In this document: in pieces, positions 36,313 to 49,042 of the stretch
Numbering within the stretch: the stretch's first letter is position 1
How the letters are laid out: every line of letters begins with the position of its first letter
NCBI GenBank assembly: GCA_018398765.1
Contig: JAHBMJ010001975.1
Location: 3,093 to 67,092, forward strand
Length of the DNA: 64,000 nt
DNA from: Chromera velia
Taxonomy: Eukaryota; Sar; Chromeraceae
Direction of reading: 5' to 3'
Made by a program: the position numbers and the translations under genes
Notes under the pieces: generated by a model
The model's database searches: none
The model's input: only the letters and a program-made list of their open reading frames with translations
Told to the model about the DNA's origin: nothing

Positions 36313-37418
36313 GTGTGTGTGCAGATGCCGCCAGCAGACAGCCAGGCGCCTGGAGGATAGGAGTCCCGAGAGGTCCCCAAGGCCAGAGGGGCACCACGAG
36401 GGCAGACCGGATAGAGGAGTACTATCAGTGGGCATCCACGCTACAGGTCCATGGGTGGGGGGAGAGGGGGGTGGGAAGGGAAGGGAAGCATACGAGTTTG
36501 ATTGCTTTTTGCACAGGGTTGTTGGCGAGATTGAACGAGCAAGACAGTAGCCAACAGAAAAATCCTTGACCAAGCTTCCGAGAAAAGAAGATCGAAACCG
36601 TCTCTCTGCCTTGTCTCCTCATGGTCGCTTGTGGTAGTGGCAGGGAAGAAGAGAGAAGAAAGAGGGGTGGAATCCTCCAACTCTTTTTGTCTTCTCGGGA
36701 AAGCAGAAAGAAAGAGAGAGCTTCCTTGACTCAAAATCAGAGCGACGAACCTCCTTTCCTTTTTGATCCCGATGTGCTCTGCATTCTTTTGTTTTCTCTT
36801 CTTCCCCTCTTGCAATCATTGCAGGAGAATCCTGAGTCCCCACTACCCCCTGACGACATCCCGCAGTACCCACACGACGGTCCTTCAGGACAGCCGCAAC
36901 TGGCACTGCCTGGCACGGCACACCCATCCTTCGCCCCCCTAGCTGCCCACATGCTGCCGACTCAGATTTACGGTCCCCCGATCGTCTCCCACCAGCACAG
37001 TCGGGTCTCCAGTCTCGGCCTCCCTGTGCGTCCACACAGTCGCGTGCCTTCTGCAACGCAGTACCCTGCTGTCGTAGCGGGGGGGGGGCACAGTCGGGGT
37101 CCCTCCTACACGTTCGCCCAGGCTCCAGCAGAGGGGGGTATTCAATACGTCCAGATGCCCAGCAGCTACCAGTATGCCCCCGCAGCGTCTGTTCCTGTCC
37201 CTGTGCCGATTTCAGGGGTATCGGGGGCAGTGGATAACTCGGTGGTCATTTACCCTATTGGGAGTGCCAGTGGGACGGTGCCGGTGGAGAGACCCGGCTC
37301 GGCCTCTGCGGCGGTGGGACTGTCCGGGGTGTCGACTGGGGGGCTGGCGCCGCCTCAGGCTAGAGGAGATGCTAGGGGGTGGCCGGGGCTCTCTCAATCT
37401 GAATTCGAACCGAATTAA
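28773..37418 (+). CDS. 15-exon protein with C2-like domain and Pro-rich C-terminus
   Basis: Exons: 28773-29024, 29414-29776, 30187-30342, 30627-30827, 31603-31896, 32759-32792, 33328-33415, 33901-34066, 34537-34728, 34865-34949, 35339-35474, 35628-35645, 35882-35973, 36325-36446, 36825-37418. They sum to 2793 bases (930 aa), and every junction keeps phase. No signal peptide. Residues about 505-580 look like the second half of a C2 domain: KLYLDILKF, then DPEVIGTACIPL, then GSVRLRAVQD. C2 domains bind membranes, often through Ca2+. An earlier stretch (SIVVECATGLE, about residue 163) may be another divergent C2 strand. The last 200 residues are rich in Pro, Ser, His and Gly (SHQHSRVSSLG repeats) and probably disordered. 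Exons 6 (34 nt), 12 (18 nt) and 13 are the weakest and were placed mainly by phase; exon 2's donor is also inferred. Peripheral membrane or scaffold function is possible; no family name is offered. Confidence 0.68.
31357..31436 (+). repeat. GT microsatellite in an intron
   Basis: About 80 bases of GT with two TATG interruptions, inside the intron between exons 4 and 5 of the C2-like gene. A similar run lies at 32367-32428 in the next intron, and a CT/GT run at 36259-36325 forms the pyrimidine tract before exon 14. Confidence 0.9.
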
Positions 37419-38649
37419 AGATTCAAGTGTTTCAGGCAGGCAGTGCGTAAAGGGGATCGGGGAAAGAAGCGGATTCGAAAGCGTTCATCTATGAAGATCT
37501 ATCAATTGAGCATAGAACATCTCATGCTTGCAGGTTGATAGTTTCAGAAACGTTAAATGATGTGAATTTGTGAAATATCTATGTGTTGCTGTTACATTCT
37601 AGGTTACATTCCACCTATCATTACATATAAAGCAAATTCTTAAAAAAACTAGAAAAAAAGATGAATTTTGCTGATGATTTTGCGTATTGTACGGTACCAA
37701 GAACCTCTTAGTACACTTTTCAAGTGTATTAAAATCTTCGACTTGTTAAACCATCTAACATCGACCTGAACCACCTATGAGCGCTCCATGTCTTCCCACG
37801 ACCTTACCATTTCCGTTAGGAGCGGCCTTACTAGCCGCCTTAGTACACTCTTTAAATCTTTGTGAAACTCTAGTTGAAATTGTCTAAGGAATTCTAGAGG
37901 AAATTGTTCGGAACAATAAAACAAACTTTTTAAAATATTTTTAAGAAAAAAACCAACAGTATTCTAAGTTTTTTATATGTCAGAATTAGGATTTATGTTC
38001 CAAGTTTGTCCCGAGGTTTACTACCGTGGGGGACCGTGGACGGCTTACACCATTATAGTCATTTATAGCTTATACATATATATGTATTACGGTAGTATAT
38101 ATAAATGTATATATATACATATCTAGGAATCATCATCATCATACGCCATCGCCATCGGCTCATAATAGGCGTCACCGAGTCTAGCGTTCGGCAAATCAAA
38201 TGTTGCCAAGTGAGGGTCAATTTTTAATATCTAGGAATATATGATAATTAGCTAATTTATCTAACAAATGGGAGCCAGGCTAGCCCGGAGCCGTTTTCTA
38301 ATTAGTATTCGACCTTGCTCTTTTCTAAATTTAAACTTAGGTTTAAACGGGGCTTTTTCAAAATTGTTACGATAATTTAGTCTCAGTATTCAAGTACCTA
38401 TTCAATACATTTCTAGACACTACATACTTGTTTTTTCTTTTGATGTTTACGTCTAGTTTCTGTTAACCAGTGTTAAGTAGAACCAACTTGAACCACTGCG
38501 ATTATGCCAGCCAGTATCATCGATTATTATCATCATACTAGTGATCACAACGGCTAGTAAAAGATCCAATTAAATCTGACACGCCAAGGGAATACACACA
38601 TAATTTATGGTTACTGCCTACCATTTCGATTCAAACAGTATGTTTTTTC
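37419..38649. other. AT-rich intergenic region between convergent genes
   Basis: This lies between the 3' ends of a plus-strand and a minus-strand gene. It contains a TATATA-rich patch (38065-38125). No gene or element was recognised. Confidence 0.6.
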
Positions 38650-40357
38650 TCAATTGTGCCTTTTCCATTTCTTTATGCCGATTTCTCTTGCTGCAATGTT
38701 TACTGGCCTCTCCTTCTGCATGTCCTCAACGTTCGCCCCTTCTGGAGGCTTCACAGAGACTGCTTGTTGTCTTGCCATCTTCCGTCTTCTTCTCTCTTTC
38801 TTCGTGGCATACAAAAAGTAAAAGACAGTACCAAAAGAAAGAATGACAACAACAATCACCCAAGGGAGAAGTTGTATCAGTCGCTCCGATCTTCCTGGCA
38901 CTGCACACCTTCAGAAGCATAGAGAGCTATCAGGATAAGGAGTATCAGACTTCCAAATCCGTAGAATCAGACAACAGAACCAAAACAGTGTACGAGACAG
39001 GTTTCAGGATGTTTCAGGCAGTCTTAAGCCAGGAAAAACATGGAAAAACCAAAGAATCAGCTGTCTCCCGCCCTAACACACTCTCTCTCTCTCTCTCACA
39101 CATACAATCAGACACCCACACACACACACATAGAGAGAGAGAGGGAGAGGGGGAGGGAGGAAGAAAAAGAAGGAGGGGAATGAAAGCGCAGCAAGTTGAA
39201 GGCTGTATATTGATACAACAACTCACTCACCGCATTGGACGTCTGCCACCTCCGCATCAAACAGAGGAGACCCGTCCCCCCCCACCACACACCGCGCCCT
39301 CTTCCGAGTGGGAACACCCCCGTTGGGGCAAGAGAAAACAATTGTGTCGTTCACCCCGACCGGACCAATTCCCTTCGTCTTGTCCAGAGCCTTTCTCTTT
39401 TTGCTCCCTGCTTCGACCACCCCTTTCACATCGACGTAGTACCGCAACCTCTCACTATTGGCGGTTGGAATCCACGCGGCTGGCACTACGCACCCAGCTG
39501 CATGCACACATACAACAAACTTCATTGCATCACCTGTCTAAGGGTCGATGCAGCTAGGTCCATCGTATTCGACTGGCAGTCTCGTGCGAAGGAACGCACA
39601 GACGGACACTTAAAAAAAAAAAGAACAGACGCACACCACAGCCACGCCCCCCAATGGGTGCACAAATGGAAAAGGGAATTAAGGGCAATCGCCTGCCTGC
39701 AGGTATCTGCCAAGACATTCAACCACTTACCTACAGTCGCAGTCACAAGTAGAGTGGCACACAGAGACAAAAGAAGGGAGAGAAAAGGAGGGTACGGATC
39801 ACACACAAGCACAGGCACGGGCACACAGGCACACGCAGAGACGCAGGAAGAAAAGCCTGAAACACACACAACCGAAACGCAACCAGAGGAAGAGTTACAG
39901 TCCTGAATATGTTTTGCCCACTGTCTCCCTGCATGTCCCGCACGACCTCACTTACTGCATGTGACGGCGGTCGAATTCTCCGAAGGAATCTCCCAGTCAA
40001 TTCCCCTCACGCCGTCTTCCTCCTTCAGCCGGCACTCAATCCCCTCCGCCGCCCGTCGGAGGTCTCCATCGCTGGAGGCCCCGAGAACACCCCGGCACCC
40101 GAGCCGCAGGAGTTCCCCGGCCCCGGCCGGCGTGTCTTTGTCGTACTTGGTGAAGGTGCCGTTCGGATCGTCGCCTCGTTTGAGTTCGAGGGAGAAGGGG
40201 AGCGAGGGGCTCAGGGGCTCTTTGTTGGTCCACAGAGACGGCGCGACACAACCGGCTGCAGGCAAGCACGGGGAGCGGGTGGCTTGGGGGCTTCTGAAGA
40301 CCTGCACAGGAGGGGGCTAAAAAACAGGTCTTTCAGAAGGGCACTCACTCACACACT

Positions 40358-40392
<35 letters not shown>

Positions 40393-40474
40393 TCACGCAC
40401 ACTTGCACACACATGCACACACGCACACAAGCACACACACACACTCACGCACACCTGCACACACCTGCACACAC

Positions 40475-40513
<39 letters not shown>

Positions 40514-41797
40514 AACAAGCCGAAGAAAGACGGAGAGAGAGAATGATCAAAGCAGACAGACCCTGACATAAGCAAGGAAAGGAAGAAGGAAAGAAAAACA
40601 AATATATATACGCTACTTTCGCTAGCTGCTCACAGCAGGTAACGTTCGACGGAGAGTGCGTAAGCTTGGCCACTGCTCCTGCCCGTTCGGGCTCAACGCA
40701 CATCACTTCCTCAATGGAAATCAGGCCCCTGCACCCCAGCCGAATCCTATGATTCAAGGACACTCCCGTGCCCTCAGGAGGAAAGTCCACCCATTCCCGT
40801 GGGTATCCCGCCGACTCGTATTGGAGGATTCGGACGGGCAGAGCGTCCGAAGACTTTGTTTTTGTTTGGTTTCCTCGCCATTCTATTGGCACCTCGCACC
40901 CCCCTGCATTGACACAGGCGAACACACAAAAATAACGATAAAAGAAAAAGAGTACAGAAAGACTCAAGGACACAGTGACCTAGCTCCTGCCCTTCGGTTT
41001 TTCATTCGCAGAGAATCCCTCCCACCTCCCTGCTGCATGCGGAAGCTCTTGCATGATTGACTGACTGACTGACTGGCTAATTGAGTTACGAGTTGACCGA
41101 CAGACGTACAACATGAAAACTTCTCCCCAATCCTCCCGTCGCCAACCTGACTGGCGATGTAAAGAGAAACAATGAAAAACAAAAAGAGTTCGAGACGTGT
41201 AGTAGAGAATCCGCGAGAAGCTTGTTGATGGTGTTTGTGAAGGCACGCAAAAATATGAGGATAGAGTCCCTTCTGTGGGTTCGTGCGTGCGTACGTGCGT
41301 GCGTACGTGCGTGCGTGCGTGTGTGTATCCACATGGTCGGAGGCTTTTGATTGATCGATGGGAATGTTTTGGCACATGGACTGACTGACTGACTCACTGA
41401 CTGACTGCATTCGATGCTCTCGAGAGGTGGTTCTAGAACCGCATCGTTGCCAGGCTCTTTCGATTTCTGTGTGCAGAAGGAACCTTGATTCGTTGCCGCT
41501 ACCTGGGGGGGATACAGCATTCCTTCCAGCTTCCCCCTGGAACAGTCGAAGAGAACTATGTCTCCAGACTCTATCATTACTTCTTTGTTCGGCAGAGGGT
41601 AAAAATTCTCATGACTGGTCTCTGTATGGAAATAGGGATGCATGTTGGAATCAGGGTCGTGAAACACCTGGTTGGCCCGAATTGGAAAGCCCCAGTTGAC
41701 CTTGGGCTGGCGTGAGATGGTGGCGTCTTCAGGGATAGTGCACCATCGGCCTGCGAGAATTAAGGGCAAAGAAGCTTGAAACAACTGCTCAATTCCG

Positions 41798-41856
<59 letters not shown>

Positions 41857-44440
41857 CTGTCTTTCTGTCTTTCTGTCTGTCCGTCTGTCTGTCTGTCAGT
41901 CTGTCTGCCGTTTCTCGTTTGCCTGTGTGTCAGTCTCTCTATTTGTCTGGTCTGCCCGGTTTGACAACGAGTCAAGATAAGAGAAAGGAAACGAAAGAAA
42001 AATATAGAACATCCAGTATGTCTGTGTGTACGTCTTCATCTGTGTCCATCCGTGCTTTTGTCTGTCTGTGTCTGCTTCTCTTTCCGTGTCTAGCTGCATG
42101 CGTCTGCCTGCGTCTATGTGCATCTGTAGCTCTGCGCGTGCCCTTATCCTCTTCCTTTGAGTCTGCTGCCCTTCTCTGTCTGTGGCTGCTGCTGCCTGTC
42201 TGTGTGGGAGAGAGAGAGAGAGAGAGAAGGAGTGTCTGCGTGTCTGTATGTTCCCGTCTGACAGTCGTCTATCCCGCTTACCTGGTGCAAGCACTGGCGA
42301 CTGCACTTTGTGAAACGAGAAAGGCTGATAGTGGGGAAACAGCGCAACCGTCCACTGAGGCCAACCGATTCCCTCCAGGCCATCCACAGTCAAGAATATA
42401 GACCCTCCAGAAAAATAGAAGCTTTTGGGCAACTGCAAAACCTTCCCATTTAGGTTTTTATACTTCTGCGTCTCCAGCGAGTCCGGTTTCAAACTCCGAT
42501 CACCATGCGCTGTCTCGTACACTGTAGGGTCGCGGCCAGCAACGACGATGTCATTGTTCTGGAGACGTGCAAGACCAAAACGCTCCCCCGAAGTGACCTC
42601 TGTCACATTCGTTCTTCCTTCTCCAACCGCAATTGCGTGGAGGGATAGCCCTGCTTCTGGATTGCCGGGGGGAGGCACGCTCCCGGCATATAATTGCCTG
42701 AGGGAGTCGGTCTGATTCTGCAGCACGATCAGAAAGAAGTCGCTCCCAAAGGCAGCAGAGGCATTCTCTGAAGGAATGTGCATGTCTTCTGGAAGACCGA
42801 AGGACGCGCATTCTGACTTGTTTTCCTCGCAGAGGTAGATCTTATTCCTGTCTTCTGTGACAACCAACAGCTGATTTCCGAATCGGCTTGCTCCAGCGAA
42901 TGCTGCTTTGACTTTTTGGTTTTGAAAAACGGAAGGGGGAACTGGCATGGGGCGGAACAACTCCTCCTTCTTCTTCGTCTTTGTATACTCAGGGCTGAGG
43001 CAGGGCAGTCGCGCGGGTAGCTCGAGGTGTTTGGTTAAAACAATTCTGACGTCGGCACTCCACAGGTACAGGCGGCCCCCATCAGTCCATACTGCGCTGC
43101 ACGTACAGAAGATTAGGAAACAAGGGCAGATCCAATCACAACTAGACAGAGAACAAAAGCATTGGGAGCGAAAACGCAAGACGTTATCTGAGCGTGTAAG
43201 AATGCTTGCAAAATACAGGGGACACAAAGCAAAACGGCGAGACAACCCCGAACAAATGGTCAAACACAGAGAAGGAAGTGAAGGGCGTTTCAGAAGAATG
43301 TGAGGGGGCTTTTGCATGGCACACCTGTATCTATCCAACTTTTTTTTTTTTTTTTGAAGAAGAAGAAGAAGAAGAAGAAAAAGAAGAAGAAGAGGAAAGA
43401 CGACGGCTGGATGCTCCGGTGTAACAGAGACCTTTTCACACCTGCATCTATCCAACTACGTTGAACGAACCTGAATCCGTCTCCACAAGTCACTCCGACC
43501 ACCTTCCCTCCTCCCCAGTCACCATCACTCTCTCCCTCCGCCCCCAACGGCAAGATCGCAGATGGCGTCTTGAATGTGACCCCAGCCTCTTCCACGTCAT
43601 GCCAACTCAGCACTCTGCCGCTCTCCAGAAGAACCACAGAGTGCGTCCTCCCAGCACAGGCGTCGACGACCCCCGAGACACCCGGAATTTCAGTGGGCTC
43701 CTTCCGCGCACAGGTGACAAAAAAACCGAGTAGATCTTTCTTTCCGAAAGTCATCACACGCCCTCCCGCCACAATCAGAGCGTGCCTGAACCCCAGGGCA
43801 ATCCTGGAGATCGGCTGAGGCCACCGTCGCAGCCGCCGAGACCCTGCATGTAGTAACGCAGCACAATTTTGACGTGAATGTGAGTGGTCGTTATGAAAGA
43901 AACATGTCAATCCATGCATGCGCGCCAATGTAATAATGTATACATTCCTACATCCACACAATTTGTGTACGAGAGATAGAAGAGGTCTTGAACATATCGG
44001 CGCGCGCACACACGCGCACACATTTGCCCACCTACACACCTACATACGTGCGTGACCTTACAGTCCACGGGTCGAGTAGAACATCCGAATTTCATTTGTC
44101 TCATATATACTTTAAAACTGTAAGTGTACTCGCCAGTCTTAGGAAAGACATTCAGAGCGAATACACAGATTAAGACACATTTAAGTGCATCAGATGAAGG
44201 ACACGGCGCTGGATCAGGTGGGTGAGGGCACTTTCACCCAACGAACAAGACACCTGAGGCTTGTAGAGCATCCAGAAGAGTGTCGAAAGGCAAAGATGGA
44301 GCAAAAACAACGAAGGAAAACGAACGTAGACGGCATCTTCATTTACCTGTTGCATCGATATGTGTTGCATCACCCGTCTCCGTCAGCTTGCCCTGGAGAG
44401 ACGAGGGAGAAACCTCGCCTTCCCTGGTACTCTCTTCCAT
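38650..44440 (-). CDS. RCC1 propeller / four sushi-like modules / transmembrane receptor-like protein, copy A
   Basis: Minus-strand exons: 44347-44440, 43471-43843, 42282-43096, 41406-41750, 40634-40903, 39956-40255, 39231-39497, 38650-38900. They sum to 904 aa, with phases 1,2,1,1,1,1,1 all matching. Exons 2-3 give about seven RCC1-like blades ([41 protein letters not shown]; the junction gives [19 protein letters not shown]). Exons 4-7 each encode one module of about 90-115 residues with four Cys: GC.vP near the start, then C..G, C and a final C, as in sushi/CCP domains. Exon 8 gives a transmembrane helix ([20 protein letters not shown]) and a basic tail ([13 protein letters not shown]). 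Several N-glycosylation sequons (NQT, NVT, NST) support an outside-facing ectodomain. No signal peptide is visible in exon 1; an upstream exon could lie in the gap at 44605-44926. It is a paralogue of 49596-55918. The ligand is unknown. Confidence 0.85.
39110..39165 (-). repeat. CA/GA microsatellite in the last intron of copy A
   Basis: Alternating CA then GA on the plus strand, reading as CT then GT on the coding strand. Copy B has a longer block at the corresponding place (50056-50160). Other CA/GT runs lie in neighbouring introns at 40360-40510 and 41822-41853. Confidence 0.85.
43338..43400 (-). repeat. T-run and GAA microsatellite in intron 2 of copy A
   Basis: A poly(T) run followed by GAA repeats on the plus strand, just before a conserved intronic segment (GACGACGGCTGGATGCTCCG) near the exon 2 donor. 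Copy B carries a GAA/GGA block (54818-54897) at the same place. Confidence 0.85.
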
Positions 44441-45809
44441 GATCTACCTTAATGGGAAGAAGTGTCGCAAACATACAGTGATAGTACGCTTGGGATTCCA
44501 GGACTCTGCCGTGCGCAACAGAATGAGTTTGCGAAACGGCGCTGATCGAATCAAACAACACATGAGGGCGAAGTCGTTGCAAGTCGTTGTAGCGCTCAGG
44601 GGGGNNNNNNNNNNNNNNNNNNNNNNNNNNNNNNNNNNNNNNNNNNNNNNNNNNNNNNNNNNNNNNNNNNNNNNNNNNNNNNNNNNNNNNNNNNNNNNNN
44701 NNNNNNNNNNNNNNNNNNNNNNNNNNNNNNNNNNNNNNNNNNNNNNNNNNNNNNNNNNNNNNNNNNNNNNNNNNNNNNNNNNNNNNNNNNNNNNNNNNNN
44801 NNNNNNNNNNNNNNNNNNNNNNNNNNNNNNNNNNNNNNNNNNNNNNNNNNNNNNNNNNNNNNNNNNNNNNNNNNNNNNNNNNNNNNNNNNNNNNNNNNNN
44901 NNNNNNNNNNNNNNNNNNNNNNNNNNGGGGGGGGGGGGGGCACTCCATTCATTCAGTTTCTCCTCTTGATCATGAATGTGGGCGGCGTTCAGATATTGCA
45001 GGTCTCACAGAGTCTGAGAGTCACAATTGTCACTTTTGAATTGTGACAATGTGACCGTTGTCGAGAAAAACGACCTTGATGACAGTCAAATTTAACGCAT
45101 CATATTGCATGCATGGGTCGAAGAAAATTAGCCTCGCGCGCCGCGTTTGGCTCGGTTCGCCGCATGTTAGCCGCCCGCGGGGGGGCAACCATGCATGCCG
45201 TGGCCCCCGGCCGACGGTACGTATGTTAAAGTGGTATAGTATACCCCCCAATGCTCAAGTACCCACGAAAAAATGGAAAGTTTGCGTCCCCAGCCGGCCC
45301 CCCGTGGCCGCCGGCGTTCAGATACCGTGGCCGCCGGCGGAGCCGGCCAACGAAATTGAACTTTCAATAGTTCATGAACTTTTGGGGGCCACGGCATGCT
45401 CCCTGGGAGCATTTCAGTCCAATTTTCAGTCCATGCTTACATAGATTTGAACCGCGATAATGGCTTGGACGTCTTCAATCAGCAGCTTTCCGACCGCCCA
45501 GCTAGACGATCAAATCATCAAATTACTAATGGGCACTGCACAGCGGCTGGCGATTCTCTTGAAGTGACTCGGGCGGCCTTGGATCCACCTGACAAAGTCT
45601 CCATTTTGGTCCAGACTGCATGGGTGTGACCGCGGGTTTTGGTATTCTTTACTTCTGCCTGTCGATTTGCTGACGTGTTGAAAGCATCCGCTTTCGCTGC
45701 GGCAGACCTTTTTCCCTCCTTTCTCTTGTCTGACCCCTCATTGCGGCATCAGCCTGCAGTGTTTCTGGAATTCTGAACTGCACACTCCTCCTCAGTCACG
45801 AATTTGGAA
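44441..45809. other. Divergent intergenic region with assembly gap
   Basis: Lies between copy A (minus) and the ankyrin gene (plus). It holds 322 Ns (44605-44926) flanked by G runs, a TGCATGCA at 45106-45113 and a GC-rich island (45132-45352). A 5' exon of copy A could be hidden in the gap. Confidence 0.6.
45132..45352. promoter_or_regulatory. GC/CpG-rich island between divergent genes
   Basis: Contains CGCGCGCCGCG, GCCGCCCGCGGGG and CCGTGGCCGCCGGCG (twice). It ends about 460 bases before the ankyrin gene ATG and lies on the 5' side of copy A as well, so a shared bidirectional promoter is possible. Confidence 0.45.
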
Positions 45810-47270
45810 ATGGAGGAGACGGTTGTCCATCCTCCTCTAAGTGTCGACGCCTACCTTGAGCGCCTGAAATCGTTGCACACTTCCGTCGTTGCTGATCTCG
45901 ACTCTGCCCTCCGCTCGCAAATTGAGCTTGTTGAGAAAACTCTCAGGGCTAAGGGGACGGGGGCAGGCCCAGCAGGTGCGGACGCTGCGGCTTCTAGTGC
46001 GCACGTCCGCCTCGAGGACGTCTCTGTCCTCGAGGCGCTGGAGGAGGATGGCAGAGAGTTCTCCAAAGAATTGTCGAAAAAGGTGAAAGGAAGGTTGGGG
46101 GAGGTGGTCAGCAGGCACATCAATATTGACGTGGGTTTGCTCTTTGAGTTTGGCGTCGGTGGTGTCATCCGTCAGTTTCAAGCTGTATCTCCAGAGATTA
46201 CCTAGCAGTTGCTTACTACCTTTGTCAGCGGTGCCAGCAACGGGGACGACTTCCGTCTGTGCCTGAAGGCAGGTGCAGATCTGAACGGACTTGTTGAGGG
46301 TCAGACTGCCCTGATCAGGGCTGTGTGTACGAACCACACCGAAGCTTTTGAGATGATATTGGAGGACGGGGCGGACTTAGAAGTGAAAGCGGGGGTGGTG
46401 TCGGAGGATCTGGGGGGTGTGGAGGCTGGGGACACAGCTGTGATCGTTGCCAGTCATCAGGGTCGGTGGGGAATGGTTCGGTCCCTGGTTGCAAAGGGGG
46501 CAAACCTGGATGCAGTGGGGAGAGATGGCAAGAAGGCACTCCAGGTCGCTTGTGAGGCTGCAGACGGGCAACTCGACCCTGTTCTTGACTTTGACACTCA
46601 GTCTGTTTTTAGACTTCACTACGACCCCCAGAAGGGTGACCCCGAAGTCCGCTCTGCCGTGAGTGAGGTCTTGAAGGACCTACTCATAAAGACTTCTGAT
46701 GTGGCTGATCTGAAGATCAGTGCTCGGAATGGTTTTGATAAAGAGTCTCTTGTTCATTTCTTTTCCTGGCATGAGTTTGAAGAATTGCTGCTCCTCTCCC
46801 TCTCTAGGGGGGTGGACATCGATGCTGTCGATGAATGCGGGTGGACAGCGCTGATGTGCATTGCAGTAAGAGCCAGACCCCAGTATGTGCAGATTTTATT
46901 GGACAACGGGGCCGAGGCCAACAAAAGGAACGACGAGAACAATACTACGCTCTGTCTCGCAGTACCCTCAGGAACCCGTGCCGCGAGCCCCCATACCAGA
47001 GAGGAGAGCTTCATTTCGTCTCTTCGGACGGTTTTGGAGACCCTCGTCGACCGGGGTGCCGATGTGAATGTTCGGGGTTGTTGGGGTCGAACTACTCTCT
47101 ACAAGGCTGTAGAGTGGGGTATAGCGGAGGTGGTCGGGTTGCTTGTCGAGAAGGGAGCAGACTTGCGGGTGAGGAATGCGGACGGTGAGACCCCTCGTGA
47201 TGCGGCCATTCGGCTAAACTGGTCTGCGGAGATGGTAGCGCTTCTGGTGCCACCGGCTGCCGCGGACTGA
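45810..47270 (+). CDS. Ankyrin-repeat protein with in-frame TAG or a 78-base intron
   Basis: One frame runs from ATG 45810 to the stop at 47270 and is broken only by TAG at 46203-46205. The first part (about 130 residues) is acidic and helical (AYLERLKSLHTSVVADLDSA). The second part holds about six or seven ankyrin repeats, e.g. CGWTALMCIAVRARPQYVQI, LLDNGAEANKRND and VVGLLVEKGADLRVRNADGE. Ankyrin repeats bind other proteins. The TAG could be removed by a phase-0 intron at 46131-46208 (GTGGGT to CCTAGCAG), whose length of 78 is a multiple of three, giving 460 aa. Otherwise this is a pseudogene or a readthrough case. 78 bases is short for this genome but possible. There is no signal peptide, so a cytosolic location is likely. 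It lies between two receptor-like paralogues and shares no sequence with them. Confidence 0.75.
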
Positions 47271-48765
47271 TGGGATTTGCCGGACAGGCCCTGGGAACAG
47301 TCCCTTCGTCAAAGTTGAAAGCCGCACACCGCCGTACACTGCGGTGACGCTCGATCAGAAGGGGAAACGGGTCAATCAAAAATTCAGTGATTATATTGCA
47401 CAATGGGCCTGTGACACGGCCCTGTGTAGCTTAGAATACCAATGAGCATCATGAATGATTCATGATATATGTTAAATGAGATAATAAATCCAGCGTTAAA
47501 TTCTCTGATGACACTGATGTACCTAGGCTCTGCATACACTCCATAAATAATAATAATAAAAAAAAAGTTTCCGATCTTTTTTTTCTTTTTTTATTTATCA
47601 ACCAAAACACATATAGTTTTTACTAGTTTTTATGCAACAACCCATGCAACACTCTTGCAACATTTGAACAACAATTGTTTGCGGCAGTTTGCCTGTTGAC
47701 TGCCATGATAAATAAATAAAAATCTATGAAAAAAAAAGTTTTCAGCATTTATCTGAGCTGCAACTCCCGGGAGTCTAGGACTAGCTGCTCTAGTAGTTGG
47801 CATTAGTTGTTTTAACACGTTTAAACACTGTTAAAACACATGAATAGTATAATATATATTAGTATTGAATATATGTACTATACTACTAGTAGTAGACTGT
47901 TAATGGCTAAGTCAACTCTAGTGACAGGTATAAACTGTGTAGCATGACATTATTAGGATTCGTATTTCAGAATATGATAAAATAGGATTTACTAGTATGT
48001 TTGGAGTCTGGACCTAGGTTTGGACTCTGTATAGAATTCAGGTTTTTACTGTAAATTCTAGCTACGTGATGCCGAATTTAATCATTCTGTGTGTATCTTC
48101 AAAGCGTCGGCCAAAAACAAAAAAAAATAAAAAGAAATGTTCGTTTTTATTCTTTTGTTTAAGAATGGAATGACCAACTGCAGATCGAACTACTCGGAAC
48201 CAGTCTCGACTTCTGCTACAAAAAAAGGAAACAGCTTTTAAAGCATTCCATCATTCCTGTTCTGATGGGAAACGGGTGGCTTCCAATTCGTAGAAGAGCT
48301 AGTGGGGTAAAAGATTGCTGGAGAAAGATTCGGAGACAGAAGTGATCGCTTGGTCATAGCTGAATGAACGAGGACACAACAGAGCGTGCTGTTATGAAAT
48401 AACTAAATGATGGTCAAACAGAATGTAGAGCTAGATCTCCATGATGGTGTCATCATGTTGGAACTACTTCATGAAATAGTCTGTCCGTCAAGGCAGAGTA
48501 GAACGAACAGCCGAAAGGCGTTCGATCAGCTAGTACTGCACGAAGTGAATCGATCTGAACTGGCTAGTGCTGAATGTGCACGGCACAAATCGTACAAAAT
48601 CGAATGCGTGCGCGGCAATCCTATTCCGACCAGCACGGCGCTTCGGCACCGCGCGGCATGGCCTGCACGCTCGGCCCGCTGGGTCCAGAAGCAAGCATAG
48701 GTACGCGGCAGGCTAGTACCCTATACTTCAACTGTTTACTTTTTATTCTTAAACCAAAATAATTA
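47271..48765. other. AT-rich intergenic region
   Basis: No gene is supported. A short GC-rich patch at 48603-48690 resembles the gene-start islands, but no start codon with a supportable gene follows it. Confidence 0.5.
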
Positions 48766-48772
48766 ACATTAA

Positions 48773-49035
48773 AGAAAGTCCAAGAGATGATCGCTCTTAT
48801 ATCTGACGTTATTCCAGCCTCTGGCGCTAGCTCTGGCAGGTATGAGGGCGGTAGAGGAGTGTATTATATTATATATTATTAGCCAAATTAATGTGAGTTC
48901 GTATTGTCATGTATGAATGCATCAATGCGCTGGCGCTAGGTTAACAAACCAACATTGCATGTCATGCCTCGTGGTTGGCCAGAGCCTAAGTGGTGGCTCA
49001 CCAGTTTTAACCGCTTCAATTCAATTCAATTCAAT
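48773..49035 (+). mobile_element. 5'-truncated LINE copy (3' end only)
   Basis: Matches the last ~230 bases of the LINE at 27301-27540 with small indels (shared GAGATGATCGCTCTTAT and GTGGTTGGCCAGAGCCTAAG). It ends in a TTCAA-type repeat tail. A 7-base target duplication, ACATTAA, flanks it (48766-48772 and 49036-49042). Truncation at the 5' end with a short duplication is typical of target-primed reverse transcription. Confidence 0.85.
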
Positions 49036-49042
49036 ACATTAA

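Noticed and set aside
44040-44110. Extra exon between exons 1 and 2 of the receptor-like genes (a CSTRPVDC-like segment conserved in both copies)
   Set aside because: Exon 1 joins exon 2 in phase without it, and the segment gives stops in the required phase. Conservation may just reflect the duplication.
48603-48690. GC-rich patch as a promoter island
   Set aside because: It resembles the other islands, but no supportable gene starts within about 1 kb on either strand.
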